A stretch of DNA of 64,000 bases from an uncultured Roseobacter sp. (GCF_947491795.1 NZ_CANLKW010000005.1:1-64000); one strand, 5' to 3'; shown: positions 35,209 to 44,333, counted from the stretch's first letter. Numbers and translations: made by a program. The notes: generated from the sequence alone by a model not told the origin.

Positions 35209-35238
35209 TGTGATAAATTTTTCACAATTGTGTTGACA
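35209..35238. promoter_or_regulatory. Candidate RpiR operator overlapping a -35 box
   Basis: Between the divergent regulator and amidohydrolase genes lie TGTGA-N8-TCACA (35209-35226), the overlapping perfect palindrome CACAATTGTG (35223-35232), and immediately TTGACA (35233-35238), a consensus -35 element for the plus operon. A repressor bound here would block the promoter. A clear -10 box is not evident. Confidence 0.55.
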
Positions 35239-35279
35239 GAGCGCCGTCATGGCAAGAGTTTTCATCTGTGGGAGCGTGA

Positions 35280-36038
35280 ATGAATCATCCTGAAAACACT
35301 TCAAACACCGCGCGCGTTGAGGTTCTGAACCGTCATGCGGCGTCTCAGGTTGTGGTCATTTGTGAGCACGCCAGCGCGTTTATTCCGCCTGAATTCAAAG
35401 ATTTGGGTCTCGCACCGGATGCGCTGGAAGGCCATGTCGTCTGGGATCCGGGCGCGAAACCTGTCGCTGAAAAGATGGCCGAACATCTGGATGCGGTGCT
35501 TGTTGCTGCCGGAGTGTCACGGCTTGTCTATGACTGTAACCGCCCGCCGGAGGCTGAGGATGCGATGCCGGCGAGGAGCGAACTTGTCGAGGTTCCGGGC
35601 AACCAAAACCTGACGGTCCTGGAAAAAGCCCGCCGTGTTTCCGCGTGGTATGAACCCTTCCGAGACGCTGTGTCCGCGGTTCTTTCTGCGAAAACGGCCC
35701 CGGTTATCGTGACGGTTCACAGCTTTACACCGGTCTACCATGGCCGGACACGCGACGTGGAAATCGGTGTGCTGCACGACCAGGACACCCGGCTAGCCGA
35801 TGTCCTGCTTGCACAGCCGCCCGCATCCTATGACGTCCGGCGGAATGATCCCTACGGTCCACAGGATGGCGTGACCCACACGCTCAGAGAACACGCTTTG
35901 CCGCGCGGGTGCCCGAATGTGATGCTGGAAGTGCGCAATGATCTGATCGCGGATGCGAAAGCGCAGGCCAGGATGGCAACTTTGCTTGCTGACTGGGTGT
36001 CGGGCGCGGTCTCAGCTGTTCAGGCGGATGCATGCTAG
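35280..36038 (+). CDS. hutG: N-formylglutamate amidohydrolase
   Basis: A 252-residue zinc enzyme of the N-formylglutamate amidohydrolase family, which in the HutG branch hydrolyses N-formyl-L-glutamate to formate and glutamate. The family start is SQVVVICEHASAFIPPEF, followed by VVWDPGAKPVAEKMAE and YDCNRPPEA. The metal/catalytic residues appear in VTVHSFTPV and MLEVRNDLIADA. GGGAGCG precedes the ATG. It overlaps the TRAP small permease gene by seven bases and leads an operon with a complete TRAP transporter, glutamine-synthetase-like ligase and aldehyde dehydrogenase. In this context it may act on a formyl- or acyl-glutamate analogue rather than in histidine breakdown, since no hut genes are here. 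The symbol is by family only. Confidence 0.8.
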   Translation: MNHPENTSNTARVEVLNRHAASQVVVICEHASAFIPPEFKDLGLAPDALEGHVVWDPGAKPVAEKMAEHLDAVLVAAGVSRLVYDCNRPPEAEDAMPARSELVEVPGNQNLTVLEKARRVSAWYEPFRDAVSAVLSAKTAPVIVTVHSFTPVYHGRTRDVEIGVLHDQDTRLADVLLAQPPASYDVRRNDPYGPQDGVTHTLREHALPRGCPNVMLEVRNDLIADAKAQARMATLLADWVSGAVSAVQADAC

Positions 36039-36553
36039 GGCTGGCGCGCAGATACATCAGGGCCGTGGACGCCCTGAACTACCGCATCGGTCGGGTCGTG
36101 ATGTACGGCATCTTTATTATGATGGCCATTCTGCTGTGGTCTTCAGTGTCCAAAACGTTTTTTGTCCCGTCCCTCTGGACGCTGGAAATGGCGCAGTTCG
36201 CAATGGTTGCCTATTACATGCTGGGTGGGCCCTATTCGATCCAGATGGGCTCCAATGTGCGGATGGATCTGCTTTATGGCGAATGGTCTGACCGGAAAAA
36301 AGCGCAGATCGATGCCATGACCGTGATGTTTCTGATCGTTTATCTGGTGTTTCTGCTCTGGGGCGGCTGGGAAAGCTTTCAGTACTCGATCAGCTATGGG
36401 GGCGAACGCAGCCCGTCTGTCTGGCGGCCCTATCTCTGGCCGATAAAGGCGATCATGCTGGTGGGGATTTTTCTGATGCTGTTGCAGGCGGTGTCTGAAT
36501 TGCTCAAGGACATCCTCCGGCTCCGCGGCCATGACATGGGGGTCAAACTCTGA
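36032..36553 (+). CDS. dctQ: TRAP transporter small permease (DctQ)
   Basis: A 173-residue membrane protein of the DctQ family with four hydrophobic segments (VVMYGIFIMMAILLWSSVSK is the first). The TRAP small subunit forms the membrane complex with DctM and is needed for import driven by a sodium gradient. It overlaps the amidohydrolase gene by seven bases and the DctM gene by one (TGATG), so the operon is tightly coupled. Confidence 0.88.
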   Translation: MLGLARRYIRAVDALNYRIGRVVMYGIFIMMAILLWSSVSKTFFVPSLWTLEMAQFAMVAYYMLGGPYSIQMGSNVRMDLLYGEWSDRKKAQIDAMTVMFLIVYLVFLLWGGWESFQYSISYGGERSPSVWRPYLWPIKAIMLVGIFLMLLQAVSELLKDILRLRGHDMGVKL

Positions 36554-37878
36554 TGTCTTATGAGGCCATTGCCATTCTGATGTTCTCGTCAATGATGCTG
36601 ATGCTCCTGACCGGTCAGCGTGTTTTCGGGGCCATCGGCTTTGTCGCCGTTGTGTCGGCCTTTTTGCTCTGGGGTGACCGGGGCGGGTACGATCTGGGCT
36701 TTGCGGCGGCCATCAAACTGATGAAATGGTACCCGCTGCTGACCCTGCCGATGTTCATTTTCATGGGGTACATCCTGTCGGAGTCGAAAATCGCCGACGA
36801 TCTTTATCGCATGTTCCATGTTTGGATGGGCGGTCTGTCCGGGGGGCTGGCTGTGGGGACGATCGGGCTGATGGTGCTGGTCTCTGCCATGAACGGGCTC
36901 AGCGTGGCGGGTATGGCGATCGGTGCCACGATTGCACTGCCAGAGCTTCTGAGGCGGGGATACGACAAACTGATGGTCACCGGCGTGATCCAGGCCGGGT
37001 CATCTCTGGGCATTCTGGTACCGCCATCAGTTGTTCTGGTTCTTTATGCCATGATTGCCCGCCAGCCTGTGGGGCAACTGTGGCTTGCAGGTGTGCTGCC
37101 CGGTCTGATGATGGCCGCCATGTTTGTCATCTATATCGTGATCAGATGCCGTATGAATCCATCCCTTGGCCCGGTTCTGCCGGCAGAGGAACGCGACATT
37201 CCCACACGAGAGAAAATCCGCCTGCTGGGTGCCGGGCTGCTGCCGCTTTTCATCTTTTTTGCGATGATGGTTCCCTTTGTAAATGGCTGGACCTCGCTGG
37301 TGGAAAGCTCTGCCATCGGGGCCATTGCTGCCTTTGTTGCGGCCGTCGCCAAGGGGCGCATGACCCGTGAGGTGTTTGAAACTTCTGTGCGCCGGACGCT
37401 GGGAATTTCCTGCATGTTCATGTGGATCATTCTGGCGGCATTGGCGTTTGGCTCGGTTTTTGACGGGCTGGGTGCGGTAAAGGCCATTGAGAGCCTCTTT
37501 ACTGAACGCCTGGGCCTCAGCCCCTGGATGATCCTGATCCTGATGCAGCTCAGCTTTATTCTGATGGGTACATTCCTTGACGACACCGCGATGCTTGTCA
37601 TCGTTGCACCCCTTTATGTTCCGCTGGTCGGTGCCCTTGGTTTTGACCTGATCTGGTACGGCGTGCTGTATACGATCACCACGCAGATTGCCTATATGAC
37701 ACCGCCTTTCGGCTATAACCTGTTTCTCATGCGGGCGATGGCCCCGCCCGAAATTACCCTGCGCGACATCTATGCCTCTATCCTGCCGTTTGTGCTGGTG
37801 ATGGTGGCGGCGCTGGCGCTGATTATGGCTTTTCCGGAAATCGCCCTCTGGCTGCCCGGGTATGTCTACGGAAATTAA
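36553..37878 (+). CDS. dctM: TRAP transporter large permease (DctM)
   Basis: A 441-residue large membrane subunit of a TRAP importer. It has about twelve helices and the family motifs PLLTLPMFIFMGYILSES, the GSSLGILVPPSVVLVLYA loop with the conserved Gly/Pro (about residues 152-170), and the repeat element TTQIAYMTPPFGYNLF near residue 376. Length is typical (about 425-450). It works with the DctQ encoded upstream and the binding protein encoded 60 bases downstream. Confidence 0.93.
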   Translation: MSYEAIAILMFSSMMLMLLTGQRVFGAIGFVAVVSAFLLWGDRGGYDLGFAAAIKLMKWYPLLTLPMFIFMGYILSESKIADDLYRMFHVWMGGLSGGLAVGTIGLMVLVSAMNGLSVAGMAIGATIALPELLRRGYDKLMVTGVIQAGSSLGILVPPSVVLVLYAMIARQPVGQLWLAGVLPGLMMAAMFVIYIVIRCRMNPSLGPVLPAEERDIPTREKIRLLGAGLLPLFIFFAMMVPFVNGWTSLVESSAIGAIAAFVAAVAKGRMTREVFETSVRRTLGISCMFMWIILAALAFGSVFDGLGAVKAIESLFTERLGLSPWMILILMQLSFILMGTFLDDTAMLVIVAPLYVPLVGALGFDLIWYGVLYTITTQIAYMTPPFGYNLFLMRAMAPPEITLRDIYASILPFVLVMVAALALIMAFPEIALWLPGYVYGN

Positions 37879-37938
37879 CCACAACGAGACCCCGGACACG
37901 GGGCAATGAATGCGAGCATTAACAGAGAGGAAATCAAC

Positions 37939-38976
37939 ATGACCACTAGACGTAAGTTTCTGACCACCGCCGGTATTGGCGGCGCTGCTGCCCTGGCAAG
38001 CCCATCCATTGTGAAAGCCCAGACGGCGATCAAATGGCGTTTTCAGACCTATGCCGGTGCTGCTCTGGGAGAGCACGTAACCAAACCGGTGATCGACTAC
38101 ATCAACGCAAACGCCAACGGCGAGCTTGAGGTGGAACTGTTTTACGCTGACCAGATCGTGCCAACAGGGGAGCTTTTCCAGGCGCTCCAGCGTGGCACGA
38201 TCGACGGCGTTCATTCTGATGACGACTCTATGGCGTCACCCACACCGCTGCGCCAGTTCGGCGGCTACTTCCCCTTTGCGACCAAGCATATTCTCGACGT
38301 GCCTGTACTCTTTAACCAGTACGGCCTGAAGGAAATCTGGGAAGAAGAATACGCCAAAGTGGGTGTTAAATGGCTGTCTGCCGCCGGGCAAGACCCATGT
38401 AACTTCAACACCAAAAAGGAAATCACAAGTGTTGCAGATCTGGACGGGCTGAAGCTCTACACCTTCCCGACCGCCGGGCGGTTCCTGGCTCAGTTCGGTG
38501 TTGTGCCGGTGAACATTCCCTATGAGGATGCCGAGGTCGCCGTACAGACGGGCGAACTTGACGGCATGGCCTGGTCTGGGATCACCGAGGATTACACCGT
38601 CGGCTGGGCGGATGTGACCGACTACTTCCTGACAAACAACATCTCTGGTGCCTGGATCGGTTCGTGGTTTGTGAACGAGGAACGCTGGGCGGAACTGCCG
38701 GACCATCTCAAGTCGGTCGTCATGGCGGGAACCGAAGCGGGCCACACCTATCGCAACCAGTGGTACTGGGGCGGTGAGGCCGCACTGCGCGCAAACGGCG
38801 AGAAACTGGCTCTGCGCTCTGTGCCAGCAGGAGAGTGGGCCGAGGTTGAAAACGCTGCCAAGGAATTCTGGGAAGAAGTCGCCCAGGAAGGCGAGGTACA
38901 TCAGAAGATCGTCAACATCTTCAAGGAGTACAACAGCGTGATCAATCAGGCGGGTGTTCCTTACAACTTCGAGTAA
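37939..38976 (+). CDS. dctP: TRAP transporter solute-binding protein (DctP), Tat-exported
   Basis: A 345-residue periplasmic TRAP binding protein. The Tat signal MTTRRKFLTTAGIGGAAALA is at the start and is cleaved near VKA-Q. I chose ATG 37939 because AGAGAGGAAATCAAC is just upstream; the frame opens 11 codons earlier. The mature protein carries the family features: HVTKPVIDYINANANGELEV near the start, FPTAGRFLAQFGVVPVNIPY with the conserved ligand-facing residues, and a helix-rich C-terminus. Two other TRAP genes precede it. The imported ligand is likely a small acid or amine derivative. A hairpin follows at 38998. Confidence 0.92.
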   Translation: MTTRRKFLTTAGIGGAAALASPSIVKAQTAIKWRFQTYAGAALGEHVTKPVIDYINANANGELEVELFYADQIVPTGELFQALQRGTIDGVHSDDDSMASPTPLRQFGGYFPFATKHILDVPVLFNQYGLKEIWEEEYAKVGVKWLSAAGQDPCNFNTKKEITSVADLDGLKLYTFPTAGRFLAQFGVVPVNIPYEDAEVAVQTGELDGMAWSGITEDYTVGWADVTDYFLTNNISGAWIGSWFVNEERWAELPDHLKSVVMAGTEAGHTYRNQWYWGGEAALRANGEKLALRSVPAGEWAEVENAAKEFWEEVAQEGEVHQKIVNIFKEYNSVINQAGVPYNFE

Positions 38977-38997
38977 ACCCGATACTGCACACAACAG

Positions 38998-39020
38998 GCG
39001 TCCCCGGTTTCCGGGGGCGC
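38998..39020 (+). terminator. Hairpin between dctP and the glutamine-synthetase-like gene
   Basis: GCGTCCCCGG and CCGGGGGCGC pair over ten bases (one T-G wobble) around a TTT loop. The following bases are not a pure T run. It may partly terminate or stabilise the TRAP message, as is common after binding-protein genes. Confidence 0.5.
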
Positions 39021-39045
39021 TTCACGTTCTGAGAGGAGCCCGGAC

Positions 39046-40410
39046 ATGCCAGCCAATCTGACATTTGAAGATCTGAAAAAAGCCGTAAAGAACGGCACCA
39101 TCGATACGGTACTGGCCTGCTTTCCGGACATGCAGGGCCGGCTGATGGGCAAACGGTTCCACGCGGTGAACTTTGTGGAAAGTTCCTTTGAGGAGACGCA
39201 CTGCTGCAACTACCTGCTGGCGACGGATCTGGAGATGGCAACGCCGGACGGCTACGCCGCATCAAGCTGGGAAAAGGGCTATGGTGACTACATCATGGCG
39301 CCAGATCTGAAAACGCTCCGGATACTGCCCTGGCTTGAGGGCACGGCCATGGTGCTTTGCGATATCCTCGATCATCATACCCACAAACCGGTGCCGCATG
39401 CGCCGCGCCAGATGCTCAAAACCCAGATCGCCCGGCTGAAAGAGCTTGGGTTCGATGCGATGATGGCCACTGAACTCGAATTTTTTCTGTTTGAGGGTTC
39501 TTTTGACAATATCCGCAAATCGGGCTTCCGGGATCTGACACCGATCAGCGGCTACAACGAAGACTACGCCATTCTGCAGACAACCAAGGAAGAGGGTGTG
39601 ATGCGACCGATCCGCAACCATCTTTTTGGTGCGGGTCTGCCGGTTGAGAACTCGAAAGGCGAGGCAGAAACCGGACAGGAGGAGCTGAACATCCGCTACG
39701 CAGATGCGCTGGACTGCGCCGATCATCACACGATCGCAAAAAACGGGATCAAAGAGATCGCCTGGCAACACGGGCACGCCGCGACCTTTCTGCCAAAGTG
39801 GCACCACGACAAGGTTGGCTCTTCGTCACATGTGCATCAGTCGCTCTGGCAGGACGGCAAACCTGTGTTCTTTGATGCGGATGCGGAACTGGGCATGTCC
39901 GATGTGATGCGCCACTACATGGCTGGCCTCATTGCCTTTGCGCCGGATTATACCTTTTTCCTGGCGCCCTATATCAACAGCTACAAACGCTTTGCCAAAG
40001 GGACATTTGCCCCGACCAAAACGGTCTGGTCGGTTGACAACCGGACCGCGGGCTTCCGTCTGTGTGGTGACGGAACCAAAGGCGTGCGGGTAGAGTGCCG
40101 CATCGGTGGCTCGGATCTGAACCCATACCTTGCCCAGGCGGCCATGCTCGCCGCCGGTATCCGCGGCATAACAGAAAAGATGGACCTGGCCCCACCGACG
40201 CGCGGCGATGTCTATGAGGATGCGAAAGCCCAGGACATTCCGCAAACGCTGCGCGACGCGACACAGACGCTGCGCAGTTCCGCTTTCCTGCGTGAGGCAA
40301 TGGGCGATGATGTGATTGACCACTATACCCGCTGTGCAGAATGGGAGCAGGAAGAATTTGACCGGGTGGTCACTGACTGGGAAGTCGCGCGCGGCTTTGA
40401 AAGGGCCTGA
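39046..40410 (+). CDS. Glutamine synthetase-family gamma-glutamyl ligase
   Basis: A 454-residue enzyme of the glutamine synthetase family, type III-like/GlnT-PuuA branch. Catalytic residues are seen: Glu in MATELEFFLFEGS, the KWHHDKVGSSSHVHQSLW loop with the conserved His, and the C-terminal NRTAGFRLCGDGTKGVRVEC with Arg and Glu residues. Housekeeping glutamine synthetase has about 470 residues and another beginning. This one instead resembles enzymes that join glutamate to an amine (gamma-glutamylputrescine, gamma-glutamylisopropylamide and similar). The downstream aldehyde dehydrogenase, three bases away, and the upstream TRAP importer and amidohydrolase fit such a pathway. The amine is not known. 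Confidence 0.87.
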   Translation: MPANLTFEDLKKAVKNGTIDTVLACFPDMQGRLMGKRFHAVNFVESSFEETHCCNYLLATDLEMATPDGYAASSWEKGYGDYIMAPDLKTLRILPWLEGTAMVLCDILDHHTHKPVPHAPRQMLKTQIARLKELGFDAMMATELEFFLFEGSFDNIRKSGFRDLTPISGYNEDYAILQTTKEEGVMRPIRNHLFGAGLPVENSKGEAETGQEELNIRYADALDCADHHTIAKNGIKEIAWQHGHAATFLPKWHHDKVGSSSHVHQSLWQDGKPVFFDADAELGMSDVMRHYMAGLIAFAPDYTFFLAPYINSYKRFAKGTFAPTKTVWSVDNRTAGFRLCGDGTKGVRVECRIGGSDLNPYLAQAAMLAAGIRGITEKMDLAPPTRGDVYEDAKAQDIPQTLRDATQTLRSSAFLREAMGDDVIDHYTRCAEWEQEEFDRVVTDWEVARGFERA

Positions 40411-40413
40411 TAC

Positions 40414-41781
40414 ATGATACGCTGTATATCTCCTGTCGACGGCTCTGTTTTTGCGGAACGGCCAACCCTTTCCCTCTCGGAAGCACAGACAGTCGTTGCT
40501 GATGCCAAAGCGGCGCAGGTTGCATGGGCCGCACGCCCGCTGCGTGAACGCATTGCCCTCGTACAGGATGCCGTCGCCCGCACAGGCGCCATGAACGACG
40601 AGATTGTGCCCGAGTTGGCCTGGCAGATGGGCCGCCCTGTACGTTTTGGCGGAGAGTTTGGCGGTTTCAGCGAACGTGCGACGTATATGGCACAGATCGC
40701 CGAGGACGCTCTGGCAGATATTGTGATTGAGGACAGTGCGGCCTTTCGCCGGGTCATCAAACGTGTTCCCCATGGTGTGATCCTGGTCGTGGCACCCTGG
40801 AACTACCCCTATATGACAGCGATAAACACGATTGCACCGGCACTGATCGCGGGCAACAGCGTGGTGCTCAAGCATGCAAGCCAGACCCCGCTTGTCGGGG
40901 AAAGGCTGGCTGCGGCATTCCACGCAGCCGGCGTACCAAAGGCGGTGTTCTGCAATGTCTTCCTTGATCATCCGGTCACGTCCGCGCTGATCGCAGAAAG
41001 GTCCTTTGGGTTTGTGAATTTCACGGGGTCGGTCGGGGGAGGGCAGGCCATTGAACAGGCCGCGGCGGGCACGTTTACGGGTGTCGGCCTCGAACTGGGC
41101 GGCAAAGATCCGGGCTATGTCTGCGATGATGCTGATCTTGATGCTGCGGCTGAAACACTGATCGATGGTGCAATGTTCAACTCCGGCCAGTGTTGCTGCG
41201 GTATTGAGCGGATTTATGTCGCCGAACAGCACTTTGACGCCTTTGTGGAAAGGGCGGTTTCGATTGTTCAGGGGTATCGCCTCGGCAACCCGCTGGATCC
41301 TGAGACCACGATTGGTCCGATGGCACACCGGCGTTTTGCGGATGAAGTGCGGGCTCAGACGGCCGAGGCCGTTGCGGACGGTGCAACAGCGCATATCAGC
41401 ACATTTCCCGAGGATGATGGCGGCGCGTATCTGACCCCCCAGATCCTTACGAACGTGACGCACGACATGCGGATCATGCAGGAGGAAAGCTTTGGACCGG
41501 TTGTCGGCATCATGCCGGTGACGGGCGATGACGAAGCGATACAGCTGATGAACGACAGCCGTTATGGACTGACCGCTTCGGTCTGGACCCGGGATGTTCA
41601 GCGGGCCGGGGCGATTGCAGACCAGATAGACACCGGCACAGTTTTCATGAACCGGGCGGACTATCTTGATCCCGGGTTGTGCTGGACCGGCTGCAAGGAC
41701 ACAGGGCGCGGCGGAGGGCTTTCGGCAATCGGGTTTCACAACCTGACACGGCCAAAATCATACCATCTGAAGCTTGCGTGA
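40414..41781 (+). CDS. NAD(P)-dependent aldehyde dehydrogenase
   Basis: A 455-residue aldehyde dehydrogenase. The oxyanion Asn is in VAPWNYPYM (near residue 130), the general base Glu in LELGGKDPGYV and the nucleophile Cys in FNSGQCCCGIERIYV, one of three adjacent Cys residues. It is shorter than typical ALDHs (480-500) at the N-terminus, starting RCISPVDGSVFAERP. It is encoded three bases after the GS-like ligase and is the probable last step of the pathway, oxidising an aldehyde derived from a gamma-glutamyl amine. A stem follows at 41785. Confidence 0.9.
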   Translation: MIRCISPVDGSVFAERPTLSLSEAQTVVADAKAAQVAWAARPLRERIALVQDAVARTGAMNDEIVPELAWQMGRPVRFGGEFGGFSERATYMAQIAEDALADIVIEDSAAFRRVIKRVPHGVILVVAPWNYPYMTAINTIAPALIAGNSVVLKHASQTPLVGERLAAAFHAAGVPKAVFCNVFLDHPVTSALIAERSFGFVNFTGSVGGGQAIEQAAAGTFTGVGLELGGKDPGYVCDDADLDAAAETLIDGAMFNSGQCCCGIERIYVAEQHFDAFVERAVSIVQGYRLGNPLDPETTIGPMAHRRFADEVRAQTAEAVADGATAHISTFPEDDGGAYLTPQILTNVTHDMRIMQEESFGPVVGIMPVTGDDEAIQLMNDSRYGLTASVWTRDVQRAGAIADQIDTGTVFMNRADYLDPGLCWTGCKDTGRGGGLSAIGFHNLTRPKSYHLKLA

Positions 41782-42329
41782 GATCTGTCCGGACTGGCTG
41801 CAGCATAAGAAAGCCCGGACAGTGCCGAGGCGGACGCGCCATGGCTCTGGCGGAAAACCGGACAAGGACAAAACGGTTGGGGCTGATTGTCCTTTTGGTT
41901 TCGCGTGCCCTTGGTGCTGACTTTTTAGCAGCCTGTTCCGCAATCGGTAGCGCTCAAGACCAGCGGTGCCTTTGCCGTTGCTGGGGCACGACATTCCCCG
42001 GACCAAAGGCAACGGGGCGAATACTCATGAAAACAAAGCTTCTGGTTTGCGCTCATCAGAGATTTCAGCCTGCGTGTCTGACAATACGCTTTGCTCTGAC
42101 GCCGTCTGGATGGAGAAGGTGGCCCAGGCAAACATGCGACCTGTTGCGCTGACGTCGGACAACACCAAAAGTGCGCACGTTGCCCCCGGGCGGTGGGGAT
42201 TGCAGGTATTGGTGATCAATCGCAAAGCGGGACCGCCTCGGAGTTTCGCCTGCGGATCAGTGACATTTTGGTGAAAAAGGGTCCTGCCGGACAGCATTCG
42301 CGAAAGAATTCAGAAAACGGCCAGCGCGA
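41782..42329. other. Gene-poor stretch between aldehyde dehydrogenase and sensor kinase
   Basis: About 550 bases between convergent genes with no gene I can support. Several short frames exist on both strands, but none has a ribosome-binding site with a recognisable domain. The composition is lower in GC than neighbours. It may be the remains of a decayed gene or insertion; I cannot name one. Confidence 0.5.
41785..41822 (+). terminator. Possible terminator stem after aldehyde dehydrogenase
   Basis: CTGTCCGG (41785-41792) and CCGGACAG (41815-41822) form an eight-base stem around a 22-base loop directly after the stop. There is no T run. It may end the TRAP/ligase/ALDH operon, but the long loop makes this uncertain. 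Confidence 0.4.
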
Positions 42330-44333
42330 TCACCCGGCTTCAGAAAAGAGGATGATGTCCGCGGCGCGGTGCGGGAAAGAAACAGAGAAAATACTGCCCC
42401 GCGGTGCTGCATCGGCTACCCTGACTTCGCCCCCCCATTCCTCTACCGTTTTTCTGACATAAGCGAGACCGAGGCCGTTCCCGTTCGAGGCGCTGCTCAG
42501 CCGCCTGAAAGGTTCAAAAACAAGTTCTTTGTGCTTGTCCGGAATTCCCGGCCCATCATCCTCGATCCGGATCAAAACAGCGCCGTTCTCAACAGAGCCA
42601 CTGACTTTGATGCGACCGGACGCCTTGTCATGATGCTTAGCAGCATTTGAAATCAGGTTCCGCATGACAGTCTTAAAGGCCGTTGGGTTCACCAGAACGT
42701 TCGGCATATCCTGTTCGATTTCAAGGGAGAAACCTGGAGGCACATGCGCCATTGCAGCGGCGCATGCGATCAGATCATCAGGTGAAATCACTTCTTTTTC
42801 CAGAGAAGCGTGGTCAGTCTGGCAATATAGCAGCAGATCCTGGATCAGCTCCGACATGCCGGAACACAGGTCATGCATTGTGTTCATGTGCTCCAGGACA
42901 GGTTCTGGAACTGCGATGCCAACGTCCTCCATGTCCTCACGGATAAAGTTGAGCAGCACTTTTTGCTGTATGATCGGTGCCTTCAGGTCATGGGCCGCAA
43001 TTGCTGCGAAAGTTGCCAGACGTTCGTTGGCGGCTTCGAGACTTTGCGTCTGTTTTTCGATCGTGTCCTGTTGTTGGTGCAGACGTGTAATATCCACCCG
43101 AATGGAGGCATAGTGCCCGGGTTTCAGCCGGAACTCCCTTGCTTCAAAAATCCTGCCATCGCGCGCCTTTACCTGCCGTGCAAGGCTTTCACCTGATCTG
43201 ACAGAAGAAATGATGCCCTCAACTTTTTCATCGATGTCGGCAGCATTGGCTTCGCCCACCATAGTGCCGTCCCGATAAGACTTTCCAATGATTTCCCGCA
43301 TGTCGATACCGGACTTGAGATCATTGATAAGGGTGGGAAAGCTTTGGGAAAACCCATTGTTCCAATGGATGGCGCGCAGATCTTCGTCATAGATTACGAT
43401 TGCAGCGGCCACCTCGTCGAGCGCAGAGACCAGCAGGTCATCGGCTGCCTTGATACGGCGCAGCTGTTCGGAATATTTCCGGTGTTTTCTTGCTGACAAG
43501 CCAAAGTAGGCCAGGCTGGCGAATACCATAATCGTGGCGCAAACGGCCCACCAGAACAGCGGGTGATCCGTCAGTGTCCTGGACCGCCCGAACCATCGTT
43601 CATAGATCATCCGCAGATCCGCGTCCGTCAGGCTGGTGCGAATAGCGGTGTTCAGTGCCTGCTGTACCTCTGGTCTGTCCGGGGCGGCGAAAAATCCGGC
43701 GGGGCTGGAAATCAGTGGCGGATCGAGCATCCTGATGCGGTGTTCCACATCGGCCTGGCGCAACCGGCCCAGAAAACTGTCGCTGGCACCTACGACCGCG
43801 TCTACTTCCCCGGTCAGCAGCGGGAGGACCAGATCATCGGTATACGCATACTCGACGATTTGAACTAACGGAATTTCACGGGCCCCGTTCACGGCAAAGC
43901 TGCCCCCGGTGACCCCGACCCGCAGACCGGAAAGGTCTTCAGGCGTCTGGGCGCTGTGTCGTTGGAGGACAAACGCCCGCAATTCAAATGACCCCAGAGC
44001 ATTACTGGGCAGGCCGCGCTCCTTACGCGCCTCCGTCAGAGCCAGAAAGGAGGTGAGGTCAGCTTCGCCGGAGTTTATCATCCGCATACTTTCAGCGGGG
44101 TTCGGGGACGGGACAAATTCCAGATCGTAGCCGGCGCTGTTGGCCAGCCGGGTGATCAGATCAATGGAAAACCCCTGAGCACTGCCGTCCGGGCCGGTGA
44201 ATGAATAGGGAACAAACTGTTCATACGCCACTCTCAGGCGCTGTTGGTCTGCAAAGACGGCAGACGTCCACGCAATCACCAGAAGTGCAGCAAAACCGGT
44301 CGTTTTGAATGTACGGATGCAGTGTTCACGCAT
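42330..44333 (-). CDS. Sensor histidine kinase with periplasmic SBP-3 sensor and PAS domain
   Basis: A 667-residue hybrid-input sensor kinase. The order is signal peptide (1-28), a periplasmic solute-binding protein family 3 domain (about 33-255: LRVAYEQFVPYSFTGPDGSA and the SSPAGFFAAPDRPEVQQAL ending), one membrane helix (about 266-287), a PAS-like domain (about 300-420: DEVAAAIVIYDEDLRAIHWN), a coiled linker with many Gln, a HisKA domain (phospho-acceptor His in AIAAHDLKAPI, near 450) and the ATPase domain (N box NLISNAAKHHD, then DDGPGIP and GLGLAYVRKTV). No response regulator gene is next to it. The sensor resembles amino-acid-binding proteins, so a small-molecule ligand is likely. It lies alone, convergent to the aldehyde dehydrogenase operon. 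Confidence 0.9.
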   Translation of the reverse strand: MREHCIRTFKTTGFAALLVIAWTSAVFADQQRLRVAYEQFVPYSFTGPDGSAQGFSIDLITRLANSAGYDLEFVPSPNPAESMRMINSGEADLTSFLALTEARKERGLPSNALGSFELRAFVLQRHSAQTPEDLSGLRVGVTGGSFAVNGAREIPLVQIVEYAYTDDLVLPLLTGEVDAVVGASDSFLGRLRQADVEHRIRMLDPPLISSPAGFFAAPDRPEVQQALNTAIRTSLTDADLRMIYERWFGRSRTLTDHPLFWWAVCATIMVFASLAYFGLSARKHRKYSEQLRRIKAADDLLVSALDEVAAAIVIYDEDLRAIHWNNGFSQSFPTLINDLKSGIDMREIIGKSYRDGTMVGEANAADIDEKVEGIISSVRSGESLARQVKARDGRIFEAREFRLKPGHYASIRVDITRLHQQQDTIEKQTQSLEAANERLATFAAIAAHDLKAPIIQQKVLLNFIREDMEDVGIAVPEPVLEHMNTMHDLCSGMSELIQDLLLYCQTDHASLEKEVISPDDLIACAAAMAHVPPGFSLEIEQDMPNVLVNPTAFKTVMRNLISNAAKHHDKASGRIKVSGSVENGAVLIRIEDDGPGIPDKHKELVFEPFRRLSSASNGNGLGLAYVRKTVEEWGGEVRVADAAPRGSIFSVSFPHRAADIILFSEAG

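Noticed and set aside
39826..41739. A 637-codon frame on minus
   Set aside because: Antisense to the glutamine-synthetase-like and aldehyde dehydrogenase genes; composition is that of a shadow.
41966..42274. Short plus frame in the 42-kb gap as a transposase remnant
   Set aside because: I could not match any transposase motif, inverted repeat or target duplication, so calling a mobile element would be guesswork.
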